Positions 33,830 through 42,339 of a DNA stretch of 64,000 nt are shown here, one piece after another (positions within the stretch are counted from its first letter, which is position 1; each line of letters begins with the position of its first letter). A model generated the notes under the pieces. The model worked only from the letters and a program-made list of their open reading frames with translations, was not told the origin of the DNA and ran no database searches. Origin of the DNA: Sphaerisporangium sp040649355 (lineage in GTDB: Bacteria; Actinomycetota; Actinomycetes; Streptosporangiales; Streptosporangiaceae); NCBI RefSeq assembly GCF_043197795.1, contig NZ_JBICTU010000008.1, positions 1 through 64,000 on the forward strand, read 5' to 3'. Both the position numbers and the translations under genes were made by a program.

Positions 33830-33874
33830 CGCCTCACCGCTCCGACCCCGATCAGCGAACCTCTGCCGGCGCCT

Positions 33875-33960
33875 GCCTGTGAGCGTCCCGCCCGCCGGCG
33901 CTTGCCTGTGAGCGTCCCGCCCGCCGGGCGTCCGCCTGTGAGCGCCCCTGCCGGCCGGCG
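33875..33960. repeat. Three 29-30-base direct repeats between convergent glycosyltransferase genes
   Basis: Units starting at 33875, 33904 and 33934 each begin GCCTGTGAGCGTCCCGCC (third copy slightly diverged) and end CCGG(C/G)CG. They fill most of the 138-base gap between two convergent stops. There are no spacers of a CRISPR type. They may mark a recombination or slippage site, or act as a terminator region. Confidence 0.65.
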
Positions 33961-33967
33961 TCTGTGT

Positions 33968-35641
33968 TCAGCGTCCGCGGAGGGCCGTACGCAGGCGGCT
34001 GGCCAGCCTCTCGCGTGCCGGGCGCGAGGCGGCGCGGGCGGGCTGGCGCGTATGCCCCGCCGGCTCCGGCCCTGGCCGGTCACCGGGGGCCGCATCGCTG
34101 ACCTGCGGCTCCCCGGCCGGCGTGGCCGCAGGCTCTCCCGCCGGTGCGGACGTCGGCTCTCCGGCCGATGTGGTCCGCGCGGCCTCAGCCGTGTCGTCCC
34201 CGGCGGGCCTGGTCTTGGGCCTGTTCGCCAGGGGCCAGAATCGGCCGGCCTCGCCGCGGCGTACCCCGTGGGTCCGCTCGATCACCTCTGCGAGATCCTC
34301 GCCGGGCGCGGCGAGCAGGCGGGCGCGGTTGAGGGCGTCGGTGCGCTCCAGCCGCGCCGTGCGGCCGTCGGGGAACTCCACCACGAGCAGCCCGGCCCGT
34401 TCATCGGTGACCGCCTTGATCATCAGCTCCAGCGAACGGCGTCCCAGCGGCACGTCCACGGGACCGGTGTACCGGAACGGGATGGGAGCCGGGTCGGGGA
34501 CGACCGCCGGGGCGATGCGGACGTTCTTGTCATACCGGAACTGCTCGTGCACCAGTCGCAGCTCGAAGTGAGGATCGTCGAGCACCGGGTGGCGGTCCTG
34601 GGTCAGTTCGGGCCACGGGCCGGCGAGCGTGACCGCCACATCGGGCAGGCTCCCGCCCAGCGCCGCGCTCACGGCCGCGCGCACCTCCGGCTCGGTGGAG
34701 CCCTCCGCGTCGAGCACCACCTCGACGTACGGCACCAGCCAGCTCCTGCCGCCCTCCTTGCGCAGGTCGCGGCGGAGCGGAATCCGATGGGCCAGGAACG
34801 GGGACACGACCCGGACGGTCGCCTCCTTGTCGACGCGCTGCGCCGGGATCCCGAGGTGGACGGCCCGCGCCTCCATGTCGGGGACGAACACGGCGCCGCT
34901 CATCGCGAGCCGGTAGGCGAACTCGGTGTCCTCGCCCCTGAGGACCTCGGGGTCCAGGCCGCCCACCTGGTAGAACAGGGAACGGCGGAACGAGACCGTG
35001 GGCCCGGTGCAGACGTGGTACGGGTTCTTGCTGGCACGCAGCCCGTCCAGGCGGCGGATGGTCGACTCGGTCGAGCTGGGCACGGCTCCTGACATGTCGA
35101 AGAGCGTGTCGAGCCCTCCCTCACGCACTGCCGCGTGCACCTCGGCCGCCGTCAGGGCGGGCTCCTTCACGAAGACCTTGGCGCCGATCGTCACCACGTA
35201 GTCGGTGAGGTGGTGCCAGCGCATGAGGGCCTCGATGTGCTCCCGGCAGACCACCATGTCCGCGTCGAGGCGCTGGACGATCTCCCCTCCGGCGGCCCGC
35301 ACCCCGGTGTTCAGCGCGTGGGCCGTGCCCCAGCCGCCGGGCGCGCCCGGGACCAGGCGCGTGTGCTCAGGGCGGATCTCGGGCAGCCGCAGCGGCGGTT
35401 CGCTGCCGTCGTCGACGACCACGACTTCCATCAGGCCCGACGGGTATGTCTGCGCCGCCAGCGCGGCGAGCGTCAGGTCGAGGCGCCGCTGCCCGCCGTG
35501 GGCGGGGATGACCACGCTGACCGGCAGGCCCGGCGTCCACTCGCCCAGCGGGGGCGGGACCAGCGTGGAGTAGTCGTTGTGGCGGATGACGGGCCGGTCG
35601 CCCGCCCGGGTCGTGCTGGGGGTTCTCGGGGTGTCAGTCAC
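33968..35641 (-). CDS. Family 2 glycosyltransferase with disordered basic C-terminus
   Basis: 557 residues from GTG 35641; no strong ribosome binding site is visible. GT-A domain motifs: VSVVIPAHGGQRRLDLTLAA, LMEVVVVDDGSEPPLRLPEI, a DAD metal motif in GEIVQRLDADMVVCREHIEA, and EVLRGEDTEFAYRLAMSG. A second domain runs to about residue 430. The last 110 residues are disordered, with AGEP repeats and an Arg-rich end (RERLASRLRTALRGR). Strongly similar in layout to the convergent 620-residue enzyme, so probably a duplicated and inverted paralogue. The acceptor is unknown. Confidence 0.87.
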   Translation of the reverse strand: MTDTPRTPSTTRAGDRPVIRHNDYSTLVPPPLGEWTPGLPVSVVIPAHGGQRRLDLTLAALAAQTYPSGLMEVVVVDDGSEPPLRLPEIRPEHTRLVPGAPGGWGTAHALNTGVRAAGGEIVQRLDADMVVCREHIEALMRWHHLTDYVVTIGAKVFVKEPALTAAEVHAAVREGGLDTLFDMSGAVPSSTESTIRRLDGLRASKNPYHVCTGPTVSFRRSLFYQVGGLDPEVLRGEDTEFAYRLAMSGAVFVPDMEARAVHLGIPAQRVDKEATVRVVSPFLAHRIPLRRDLRKEGGRSWLVPYVEVVLDAEGSTEPEVRAAVSAALGGSLPDVAVTLAGPWPELTQDRHPVLDDPHFELRLVHEQFRYDKNVRIAPAVVPDPAPIPFRYTGPVDVPLGRRSLELMIKAVTDERAGLLVVEFPDGRTARLERTDALNRARLLAAPGEDLAEVIERTHGVRRGEAGRFWPLANRPKTRPAGDDTAEAARTTSAGEPTSAPAGEPAATPAGEPQVSDAAPGDRPGPEPAGHTRQPARAASRPARERLASRLRTALRGR

Positions 35642-35941
35642 GAGGAGGAAGCCCTTGCCTCAAGCGTTCGTCGGTGACGTGCTGTGGTGGCGCGATCGAC
35701 GCGGCGGTCAGGATGGGCGCTCCTTCGGGTCCGGTTCGCCGCCGGGAGCCGACCCTATACAAGGAGCCTGTGAACTTCATAGGAGGCCCTGACACCTCAC
35801 GATGACCGTCACCTGGGGATCCTTCAATGCCCATGGAATCCGTCCGGTAACCACGATCTTCGGCGTCACCCGGCACGTCCCCGCACCCCGCGTGCGCCCG
35901 TTCCCGGGCGCGCGGCCTTTCTCCGAAGAGCCTTCGACGGC
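35642..35941. other. Spacer within the glycosyltransferase block
   Basis: 300 bases between the 5' end of the glycosyltransferase gene and the 3' end of the methyltransferase gene, both on the minus strand. It should carry the promoter of the former. No convincing gene is seen on either strand. Confidence 0.4.
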
Positions 35942-37144
35942 CTACTTCGCGGGCGTCACGGGCGCCGGCGCTTCCGTACGGGCCGGCAGGGCGGGCCTCG
36001 TCGCGTCCGCCGACCCCGTGATCACCATGGGACGTTTCGCGGCGACCGGCGCCACCGCCTCCCGGCCCGTGACCTTCCCACCCGTGACCTTTCCGCCCGC
36101 GATCTTTCCGCCCGCGGGGTACCGTACGCGGCGGTAGGCCGTGATGAGCCGCCATGCCCGCGACCGGCGCAGCCGGGCGATCAGCTCGCGATACTCGGCG
36201 AGGCGGCCTTCGAGATGGCCCACCCGGTGCCTGAGGCGGGCCGCCTCGGCGCTCAGCTCGGCGTTGCGGCCGAGCAGATCCTCTCCGGCGCGCATGAGCG
36301 TGCCCTCGCGCGCGGCCATCTCGGCGCAGAGCGCCCGCAGTTCGCCGATCTCGCCGTGGAGGCGCCGCTCCCGCTGGAGGAACGCGGTCTCGGCCCGGCT
36401 CAGCGCGAAACCGGGTGTGCCGCGTCGCTCGTCCCGGCGTACCGCCACCCCGGCCAGGTGCTGCCGCAGCACGGTGAGCTCGCGGATCTCGAACAGGGGC
36501 TCCACCAGGTGACGGAGGCTGCCGTGGTAGAAGACCCGCCGCCGCTCGGCGTCGTCGTCCCGCCCGGGGCCCGCCGCGGCGAGCTCGGCGTCCTCGGGCC
36601 GCTCGGCGCTTCCTGCCCGGGCGAGCCGCAGGACCTCCTCGCTCACGCCGTACGGCACCGTGAACACGAGCGTCGCCCCCGGCCGGAGCGTCCGGTGGAG
36701 CTCACTGAGGACCTGGACGGGATCCCCGACGCGGTCGAGGATCTCCCCGGCGACCGCCGCGTCGAACGCGCCGTCCGGAACGCCGTCCAGGCCGTGCCCG
36801 TCGCCCACCGTGAAGTCCGTGCGCGACGCCACGTCGGCCGGGAGCCGGTCGCGGCGGCGGCGCGCGTGCGCGATGGCGGGCGGCTCGACGTCGATCCCGC
36901 TCACCCGGTCGCCCCGCTCGGCGAGCAGCAGCGTGAGCTCACTGTCGTCGCAGCCCAGATCGAGCACGGTGACGGGGCGCCCCGGGCGGCTCGCGGGCAG
37001 GTGGTCGAGGATCCAGTGCACGCGGTCGAGGCGCCCGGCCTCCCGTACGTCCGTGCCGCGTGCCGCGTGGACGTTCGCGATGTCATGAGGGGCCGGGTTC
37101 ACTTCGGTGCCGTGACAAGCGTGGAAGACCTGGTCGTCGGTCAC
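35942..37144 (-). CDS. Class I SAM methyltransferase with C-terminal coiled coil
   Basis: 400 residues from GTG 37144, preceded by GGAGGGGA. Residues 40-170 are a Methyltransf_11/25 fold: PVTVLDLGCDDSELTLLLAE with motif I, then VSGIDVEPPAI, FTVGDGHGLDGVPDGAFDAA, and LRPGATLVFTVPYG. Residues about 235-330 form a long coiled coil (LRALCAEMAAREGTLMRAGE, RLRHRVGHLEGRLAEYRELI) ending SRAWRLITAYRRVR, a basic motif common on envelope-polysaccharide enzymes. The tail has GGKV repeats. It probably methylates a sugar or polymer end in the same pathway as the neighbouring glycosyltransferases; this is inference from context. Divergent from thrC. Confidence 0.83.
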   Translation of the reverse strand: MTDDQVFHACHGTEVNPAPHDIANVHAARGTDVREAGRLDRVHWILDHLPASRPGRPVTVLDLGCDDSELTLLLAERGDRVSGIDVEPPAIAHARRRRDRLPADVASRTDFTVGDGHGLDGVPDGAFDAAVAGEILDRVGDPVQVLSELHRTLRPGATLVFTVPYGVSEEVLRLARAGSAERPEDAELAAAGPGRDDDAERRRVFYHGSLRHLVEPLFEIRELTVLRQHLAGVAVRRDERRGTPGFALSRAETAFLQRERRLHGEIGELRALCAEMAAREGTLMRAGEDLLGRNAELSAEAARLRHRVGHLEGRLAEYRELIARLRRSRAWRLITAYRRVRYPAGGKIAGGKVTGGKVTGREAVAPVAAKRPMVITGSADATRPALPARTEAPAPVTPAK

Positions 37145-37473
37145 GGCGACGTTTCCCCTCCGGGCGTCATGATGTCGCCCCCGCTTTCGGGGACTGTGGT
37201 CGCCCAAGTCTGGTGGAAAAGATGCTAAAGAGACAGTGAGGATTTCGGGGGTTCTTCAGGGGTGCGGTCTTGCCCGCATTCGGCGCCGGGGCGAGCGAGC
37301 CTGCCCGAGGATTGGTGTCAACGGTTTACAAAGGTGGTCCAGCCTGTGGACAGGCGACGCGGAGGGGGGTCCACCCCCCGTAGACTCGTTGCCTGATACC
37401 GCTGGTAGCGGACCCAATGGTTACGCGCCGTCGGGCCCGCTTCGCGCTGGGCCGGGCGCGGGAGGAGCATCCA
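37145..37473. promoter_or_regulatory. Divergent promoter region between the methyltransferase gene and thrC
   Basis: 329 bases without a supported gene. Near 37361-37380 the sequence GGGGGGT-CC-ACCCCCC can fold into a tight hairpin, just before a TAGACT hexamer (37381-37386) that fits an actinobacterial -10 element for thrC. The hairpin may affect initiation or read-through. No known threonine leader peptide was recognised. Confidence 0.4.
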
Positions 37474-38532
37474 ATGTTCAGGGCGTGGCGTGGCCTTATC
37501 GAGGAATACCGTGACCGGCTCCCCGTGACCACGACGACGCCCGTGGTCACTTTGCTCGAAGGCGGCACACCGCTGGTCCCCGCCAGGCGCGTCTCCGCCC
37601 TCACCGGGTGTGAGGTCCATCTCAAGGTGGAGGGGCTCAACCCCACCGGCAGTTTCAAGGACCGCGGCATGACCGTGGCGATCAGCAAGGCCCTCGAAGA
37701 GGGCGCCAAGGCGGTCATCTGCGCCTCCACGGGCAACACCAGCGCCTCAGCCGCCGCCTACGCCGTACGGGCCGGGCTGACCTGCGCGGTCCTCGTGCCG
37801 CGAGGCAAGATCGCGATGGGCAAGCTGGCCCAGGCCCTCGTCCACGGCGCCAAGCTGCTCCAGGTCGACGGCTCCTTCGACGACTGCCTCGACATGACGA
37901 GGAAGCTCGCGGAGAACTACCCCATCGCCCTGGTCAACTCGGTCAACCCCCACCGGCTCCAGGGGCAGAAGACCGCGGCCTTCGAGATCGTCGACGCCCT
38001 CGGCGACGCGCCCGACGTGCACTGCATCCCCGTCGGCAACGCCGGCAACATCTCGGCCTACTGGATGGGCTACCGCGAGTACGCCGCCGACGGCGCGGCC
38101 ACCAGGACCCCGCGCATGCTGGGCTTCCAGGCCAGCGGAGCGGCGCCCATCGTCAACGGCGCGCCCGTCACCCACCCGCACACCATCGCCACGGCTATCC
38201 GCATCGGCAACCCGGCCTCCTGGAAGCTCGCCGAGGCCGCACGCGACGAGTCCGGCGGAGCCATCCAGGCCGTCACCGACCGGCAGATCGCCGCGGCGTA
38301 CAAGCTTCTCGCCCAAGAGGAGGGCGTGTTCGTCGAGCTGGCCTCGGCCGCGAGCGTGGCGGGCCTGCTCCAGGCCCACGAGCAGGGGCTGCTCCGCCAG
38401 GGCGAGCGCGTCGTCTGCACCGTCACGGGCAACGGCCTGAAGGACCCCGACTGGGCGATCTCCGGAGCCCCGACCCCGCTGACGATCCCCGTCGACGCCT
38501 TCGCGGCCGCCGCCGCCCTTGAGCTCGCCTGA
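37474..38532 (+). CDS. thrC: Threonine synthase
   Basis: Converts O-phosphohomoserine to threonine with PLP. 352 residues from ATG 37474, with GGAGGAG seven bases upstream. Key motifs: the PLP lysine in NPTGSFKDRGMTVAISKA, the phosphate-binding loop ASTGNTSASAAAYA, HCIPVGNAGNISAYWMGY, and TGNGLKDPDWA near the end. The length fits the short actinobacterial type. Followed by thrB after 140 bases containing four direct repeats. Separated from hom by the glycosyltransferase block, so it needs its own promoter. Confidence 0.96.
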   Translation: MFRAWRGLIEEYRDRLPVTTTTPVVTLLEGGTPLVPARRVSALTGCEVHLKVEGLNPTGSFKDRGMTVAISKALEEGAKAVICASTGNTSASAAAYAVRAGLTCAVLVPRGKIAMGKLAQALVHGAKLLQVDGSFDDCLDMTRKLAENYPIALVNSVNPHRLQGQKTAAFEIVDALGDAPDVHCIPVGNAGNISAYWMGYREYAADGAATRTPRMLGFQASGAAPIVNGAPVTHPHTIATAIRIGNPASWKLAEAARDESGGAIQAVTDRQIAAAYKLLAQEEGVFVELASAASVAGLLQAHEQGLLRQGERVVCTVTGNGLKDPDWAISGAPTPLTIPVDAFAAAAALELA

Positions 38533-38536
38533 CGCG

Positions 38537-38664
38537 TTCGCGATCACCCGAGCCCGACGAGAACGACCATTCGCGATCACCCGAGCCCGACGAAAGACCG
38601 TTCGCGATCCCCGGCCCCGAGGCGACGACCCGTTCGCGATCGCCAGAGCCCGACGAGACAACGA
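38537..38664. repeat. Four direct repeats between thrC and thrB
   Basis: Copies start at 38537, 38570, 38601 and 38633, each 31-33 bases, with the core TTCGCGATC followed by CC(C/A)GAGCCCGACGA. The first two are nearly identical. They fill the whole gap between the thrC stop and the thrB ribosome binding site. Each contains the palindrome TCGCGA. Neither spacers nor a reading frame is evident. Confidence 0.75.
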
Positions 38665-38672
38665 GGAAACGC

Positions 38673-39602
38673 ATGGCAACGAGCAACACCGTCGTCGTCC
38701 GCGTGCCCGCCACCAGCGCGAATCTCGGCCCGGGCTTCGACTCGCTGGGCCTCGCGCTCGCCCTGTACGACGAGGTCGAGGCCGGCCTCGTCGACCGGGT
38801 GCCCTCGGGCGGCAGTGCCGTCGAGGTCCAGGTCGAGGGCGAGGGGGCGGGGGAGCTCGACACCGGCGAGGGTCACCTGATCGTGAGGGCGATGCGCGCC
38901 ACCTTCGACCGCGCCGGCGTGCCGCAGCCATTGGGCGTCCGGCTGCGGTGCCTCAACCGCATCCCGCACGCCCGTGGGCTCGGTTCCTCCTCCGCCGCCA
39001 TCTGCGCGGGGATCATGGCCGCCCGGGCGCTCGCCGCGCCCGGGATGCCGGACGACGAGGTGTTCGCGCTGGCCACCGAGATCGAGGGCCACCCCGACAA
39101 CGTCGCGCCATGCCTTTCCGGAGGTCTCACCATCGCGTGGACCGACCTGTCCGGAACTCCGCGTAAGCTGAAGTTGAGCCCGCATGGGGGCGTCCGACCT
39201 GTGGTGTGTGTGCCGAGAACCCGGCTCTCCACCGAGGAGGCGCGCGGGCTACTGCCGAAGGACGTGCCGCATGCCGACGCAGCGGCGAACGCCGGACGCG
39301 CCGCCCTGCTCATCGCGGCGCTCACCCAGCGGCCGGAGAGCGGGTTGTTGCTCGCCGCCACCGAAGACCGTTTGCATCAGACCTACCGCGCGCCTGCGAT
39401 GCCGGGCACGGCTGATCTGGTAGAACGTCTCCGCGTGGCCGGGGTGCCCGCCGTTGTGTCGGGAGCCGGACCGACGGTTCTTGTGTTCGGAACGACGGAT
39501 ACCCATGATTTGATCGCGTCGGAAGTGGGTAGTGACTGGCACATCCAGCCATTGGACGTCGACCAGTCTGGCGCGAGCGTTCAGTTTCCCGAGACACGCT
39601 GA
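38673..39602 (+). CDS. thrB: Homoserine kinase, GHMP family
   Basis: Phosphorylates homoserine, supplying the substrate of ThrC. 309 residues from ATG 38673, with a GAGGAAA ribosome binding site. GHMP signatures: VRVPATSANLGPGFDSLGLA near the N-terminus, the ATP loop PHARGLGSSSAAICAGIMAA at about 100-120, and the C-terminal motif VSGAGPTVLVFG. Spacing from thrC is filled by direct repeats, but read-through co-transcription remains likely. Confidence 0.96.
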   Translation: MATSNTVVVRVPATSANLGPGFDSLGLALALYDEVEAGLVDRVPSGGSAVEVQVEGEGAGELDTGEGHLIVRAMRATFDRAGVPQPLGVRLRCLNRIPHARGLGSSSAAICAGIMAARALAAPGMPDDEVFALATEIEGHPDNVAPCLSGGLTIAWTDLSGTPRKLKLSPHGGVRPVVCVPRTRLSTEEARGLLPKDVPHADAAANAGRAALLIAALTQRPESGLLLAATEDRLHQTYRAPAMPGTADLVERLRVAGVPAVVSGAGPTVLVFGTTDTHDLIASEVGSDWHIQPLDVDQSGASVQFPETR

Positions 39603-40053
39603 TGCATCTTCGACCTTCAGGGAATAGCAGTGTGCGCTGGTGATGTTAGGCTGATAGCCGCACCAGATGCCCCCGTTGCGGGTGCGTGCTTGTCAGCCAT
39701 ACATCGCTGGATCGCGCCTTCCGTCGCAAGACGTAGGCCGCACAGCGGGCTTCCCGAATTGATCACCTCCGGTTGGTCCACATCCGGTTGGCGCGTCGAG
39801 AAGCGGCGTAATCGGGGACATGCGCGTTCGACGGACATCGACATCTGGTCGGCGGTAACCAGCCGGGGGGAGACCCCCGGGCCCCCAACGGCTCGCGAAT
39901 CTCGACGGTGACGGCCATGTGCCGGTTCGACGCACCGGCTTCCCGACACCTTAGGAATTCGTACAGCCCGACCCGGTCTGTCCCGCCGGGTCGCACCACC
40001 GGGACGCCTGGCTGATCGTGGCCGACGCCCGACCCCTGGGAAGGACCTTTTAG
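39603..40053 (+). promoter_or_regulatory. Long leader region of rho
   Basis: 451 bases with no supported gene. TAGGCT at 39647-39652 could be a -10 element, giving a leader of roughly 395 bases. Two hairpins stand out: CCGGGGG-GAGA-CCCCCGG (39863-39880, with a GNRA loop) and GACCCGG/CCGGGTC (39970-39992). TCCGGTTGG occurs twice (39768, 39783). Long leaders allow rho genes to be autoregulated by Rho in other bacteria; that this happens here is inference. Confidence 0.45.
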
Positions 40054-42090
40054 TTGAGCGACACCACCGAACTCCTCTCCGACGTCTCCGGCGCAGTGCC
40101 GCCGGTCGCCGGCGACACCCCCACCCGCGCCGCGGCCAAGCCGCGCCGTCGCTCCGGCACCGGCCTGTCCGCCATGGTGCTGCCCGAGTTGCAGGCTCTC
40201 GCGTCGAGTCTGGGCATCAGCGGGACCGGACGGATGCGTAAGAGCCAGCTCATCGCGGCCATCCAGGAGAAGCAGGGCGTAACTGCTGACGGTGCCTCTA
40301 CCTCCGCCGAGCCCAAGGCCGCGCCGGCTCCCACGGTCACGGCCGCGCCTGCGGTCACCGCGGAGCCGGTAGCCGAGCGACCGGCCCGTACCCGCCGGGA
40401 ACGTTCCCGCCCCGCACCGGTCGAGACCGTCGTCGAGACCCGCGAAGAGCGGGCCTCCGTCGTGGAGGCGCAGGCCGTCGAGCAGGCTCCCGTCGCCGCC
40501 GCGTCCGCCCCCGCTTCCGCGCCCGTCGAGGCCGGTCAGCCCGACACGCGTCCCGAGCGCGGCGAGTCCCGCCGTGAGCGCGGCGAGCGCGGCGAGCGCC
40601 GTGGCCGGGGCAACGACCGTCGCGACCGTGGCGACAACCGCCCCGACAACCGCAACGACAACAGCCGTCCCGAGCAGCGCGCCGCCGACGCGGGCGACGC
40701 TCCGGGCCGTCGTGAGCAGTCCCGTGACCAGGGTCGCGAGCAGACGCGCGACCAGGGCCGTGACCAGTCCCGTGACCAAGGTCGTGACCAGGGCCGTGAG
40801 CAGACGCGCGACCAGTCCCGTGGCCAGTCCCGTGACCAGGGTCCCGACCCGCAGGGCGACGACGACCGCCGCGGCCGCCGTGGCCGGTTCAGGGAGCGCA
40901 ACCGTCGTGGCCGCGACCGCTTCGACAGCAACGAGCCCGTGATCGGTGACGACGACGTCCTCATCCCGATCGCCGGCATCCTCGACATCCTCGACAACTA
41001 CGCGTTCGTGCGCACCAGCGGATACCTGCCGGGCTCCAACGACGTGTACGTCTCGCTGGCGCAGATCCGCCGAAACGGCCTGCGTAAGGGCGACGTCATC
41101 ACCGGTGCCGTCCGCCAGCCGCGTGACGGCGAGCGCCGCGAGAAGTTCAACGCCCTCGTGCGGCTCGACACCGTCAACGGCATGGACCCCGAGCAGGGGC
41201 GCAACCGGCCGGACTTCTCCAAGCTGACCCCGCTGTACCCGCAGGAGCGGCTGCGCCTGGAGACCGACCCCAGCATCCTGACGACCCGCATCATCGACCT
41301 GGTCGCTCCCATCGGCAAGGGCCAGCGTGGTCTCATCGTCTCCCCGCCGAAGGCCGGCAAGACGATGGTGCTCCAGGCGATCGCCAACGCGATCACCCGG
41401 AACAACCCCGAGTGCCACCTGATGGTCGTCCTCGTGGACGAGCGTCCGGAAGAGGTCACCGACATGCAGAGGTCGGTGAAGGGCGAGGTCATCCACTCGA
41501 CCTTCGACCGTCCCGCCGAGGACCACACCACCGTCGCCGAGCTCGCCATCGAGCGCGCCAAGCGGCTGGTGGAGCTGGGCCACGACGTGGTCGTGCTCCT
41601 CGACTCCATCACCCGCCTCGGCCGCGCGTACAACCTCGCGGCCCCGGCGTCCGGGCGCATCCTGTCCGGTGGTGTCGACTCGACCGCGCTGTACCCGCCC
41701 AAGCGGTTCTTCGGCGCGGCCCGCAACATCGAGAACGGCGGCTCGCTGACGATCCTCGCCACGGCGCTGGTGGAGACCGGCTCCAAGATGGACGAGGTCA
41801 TCTTCGAGGAGTTCAAGGGCACCGGCAACGCCGAGCTCAAGCTCAACCGCTCCCTGGCCGACAAGCGCATCTTCCCCGCGGTGGACGTCGACGCGTCCGG
41901 CACCCGTAAGGAAGAGATCCTGATGTCCAGGGACGAGCTGCAGATCGTCTGGAAGCTGCGTCGCGTGCTTCACGCCCTCGACATGCAGCAGGCGCTTGAG
42001 CTCCTGCTGGAGAAGATGCGGGAGACGCAGTCCAACGCGGAGTTCCTGCTCCAGGTCCAGAAGACCACGGTCAGCTCCGAGCGCGACTAG
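40054..42090 (+). CDS. rho: Transcription termination factor Rho
   Basis: Hexameric RNA helicase that ends transcription. 678 residues from TTG 40054 (GGAAGGA upstream; TTG AGC GAC ACC is the usual start of actinobacterial rho). Residues 30-75 are the Rho_N domain (LSAMVLPELQALASSLGISG, MRKSQLIAAI). Residues about 80-295 are the Arg/Asp/Gln-rich insertion of actinobacteria, with RDQGREQTRDQGRDQSRDQG repeats. The RNA-binding cold-shock-like domain follows (ILDILDNYAFVRTSGYLPGS). The ATPase has Walker A SPPKAGKTMVLQ (from residue 430), Walker B VVVLLDSITRLGRAYN and the Q/R-loop region GGVDSTALYPPKRFFGAARN. Confidence 0.97.
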   Translation: MSDTTELLSDVSGAVPPVAGDTPTRAAAKPRRRSGTGLSAMVLPELQALASSLGISGTGRMRKSQLIAAIQEKQGVTADGASTSAEPKAAPAPTVTAAPAVTAEPVAERPARTRRERSRPAPVETVVETREERASVVEAQAVEQAPVAAASAPASAPVEAGQPDTRPERGESRRERGERGERRGRGNDRRDRGDNRPDNRNDNSRPEQRAADAGDAPGRREQSRDQGREQTRDQGRDQSRDQGRDQGREQTRDQSRGQSRDQGPDPQGDDDRRGRRGRFRERNRRGRDRFDSNEPVIGDDDVLIPIAGILDILDNYAFVRTSGYLPGSNDVYVSLAQIRRNGLRKGDVITGAVRQPRDGERREKFNALVRLDTVNGMDPEQGRNRPDFSKLTPLYPQERLRLETDPSILTTRIIDLVAPIGKGQRGLIVSPPKAGKTMVLQAIANAITRNNPECHLMVVLVDERPEEVTDMQRSVKGEVIHSTFDRPAEDHTTVAELAIERAKRLVELGHDVVVLLDSITRLGRAYNLAAPASGRILSGGVDSTALYPPKRFFGAARNIENGGSLTILATALVETGSKMDEVIFEEFKGTGNAELKLNRSLADKRIFPAVDVDASGTRKEEILMSRDELQIVWKLRRVLHALDMQQALELLLEKMRETQSNAEFLLQVQKTTVSSERD

Positions 42091-42145
42091 CACGACCAGC
42101 GCGACCAGTTAGAGCAGTACGACCGCCGTGACGGCGGATGAAGGC

Positions 42146-42175
42146 GGGGCGGAGGGCCGGATGGCCCGCCGCCCC
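42146..42175 (+). terminator. Hairpin terminator after rho
   Basis: GGGGCGGAGGGCC and GGCCCGCCGCCCC pair over 13 positions with one mismatch around GGAT, 55 bases after the rho stop and followed by TTCTT. An intrinsic-type terminator on the rho gene itself avoids dependence on its own product. Confidence 0.7.
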
Positions 42176-42339
42176 TTCTTCGTGTCCGGCCCGGCGGCGC
42201 TCCCGTCCGTCGAGGTGGGGCTGTCCCCACACTAGGACTCACGCCTTCCCCATGGCATCGGGGCCGGGGACTTGGCAGGCTCGTACCGTCCGGTCGCGTG
42301 ACGGCACCCGACCGGGTGCCCGACAGGAGGAGCCACAGG

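Noticed and set aside
33875..33960. CRISPR-like or att-type repeats.
   Set aside because: Three contiguous units without spacers, and no integrase, tRNA gene or phage gene is present.
38537..38664. CRISPR-like array.
   Set aside because: The units follow each other with no distinct spacers, are only four in number and diverge along their length. No cas gene is nearby.
39763..42093. A long minus-strand frame opposite rho.
   Set aside because: The forward strand clearly encodes Rho with all catalytic motifs. The reverse product is a Val/Leu/Arg-rich shadow typical of third-position GC bias.
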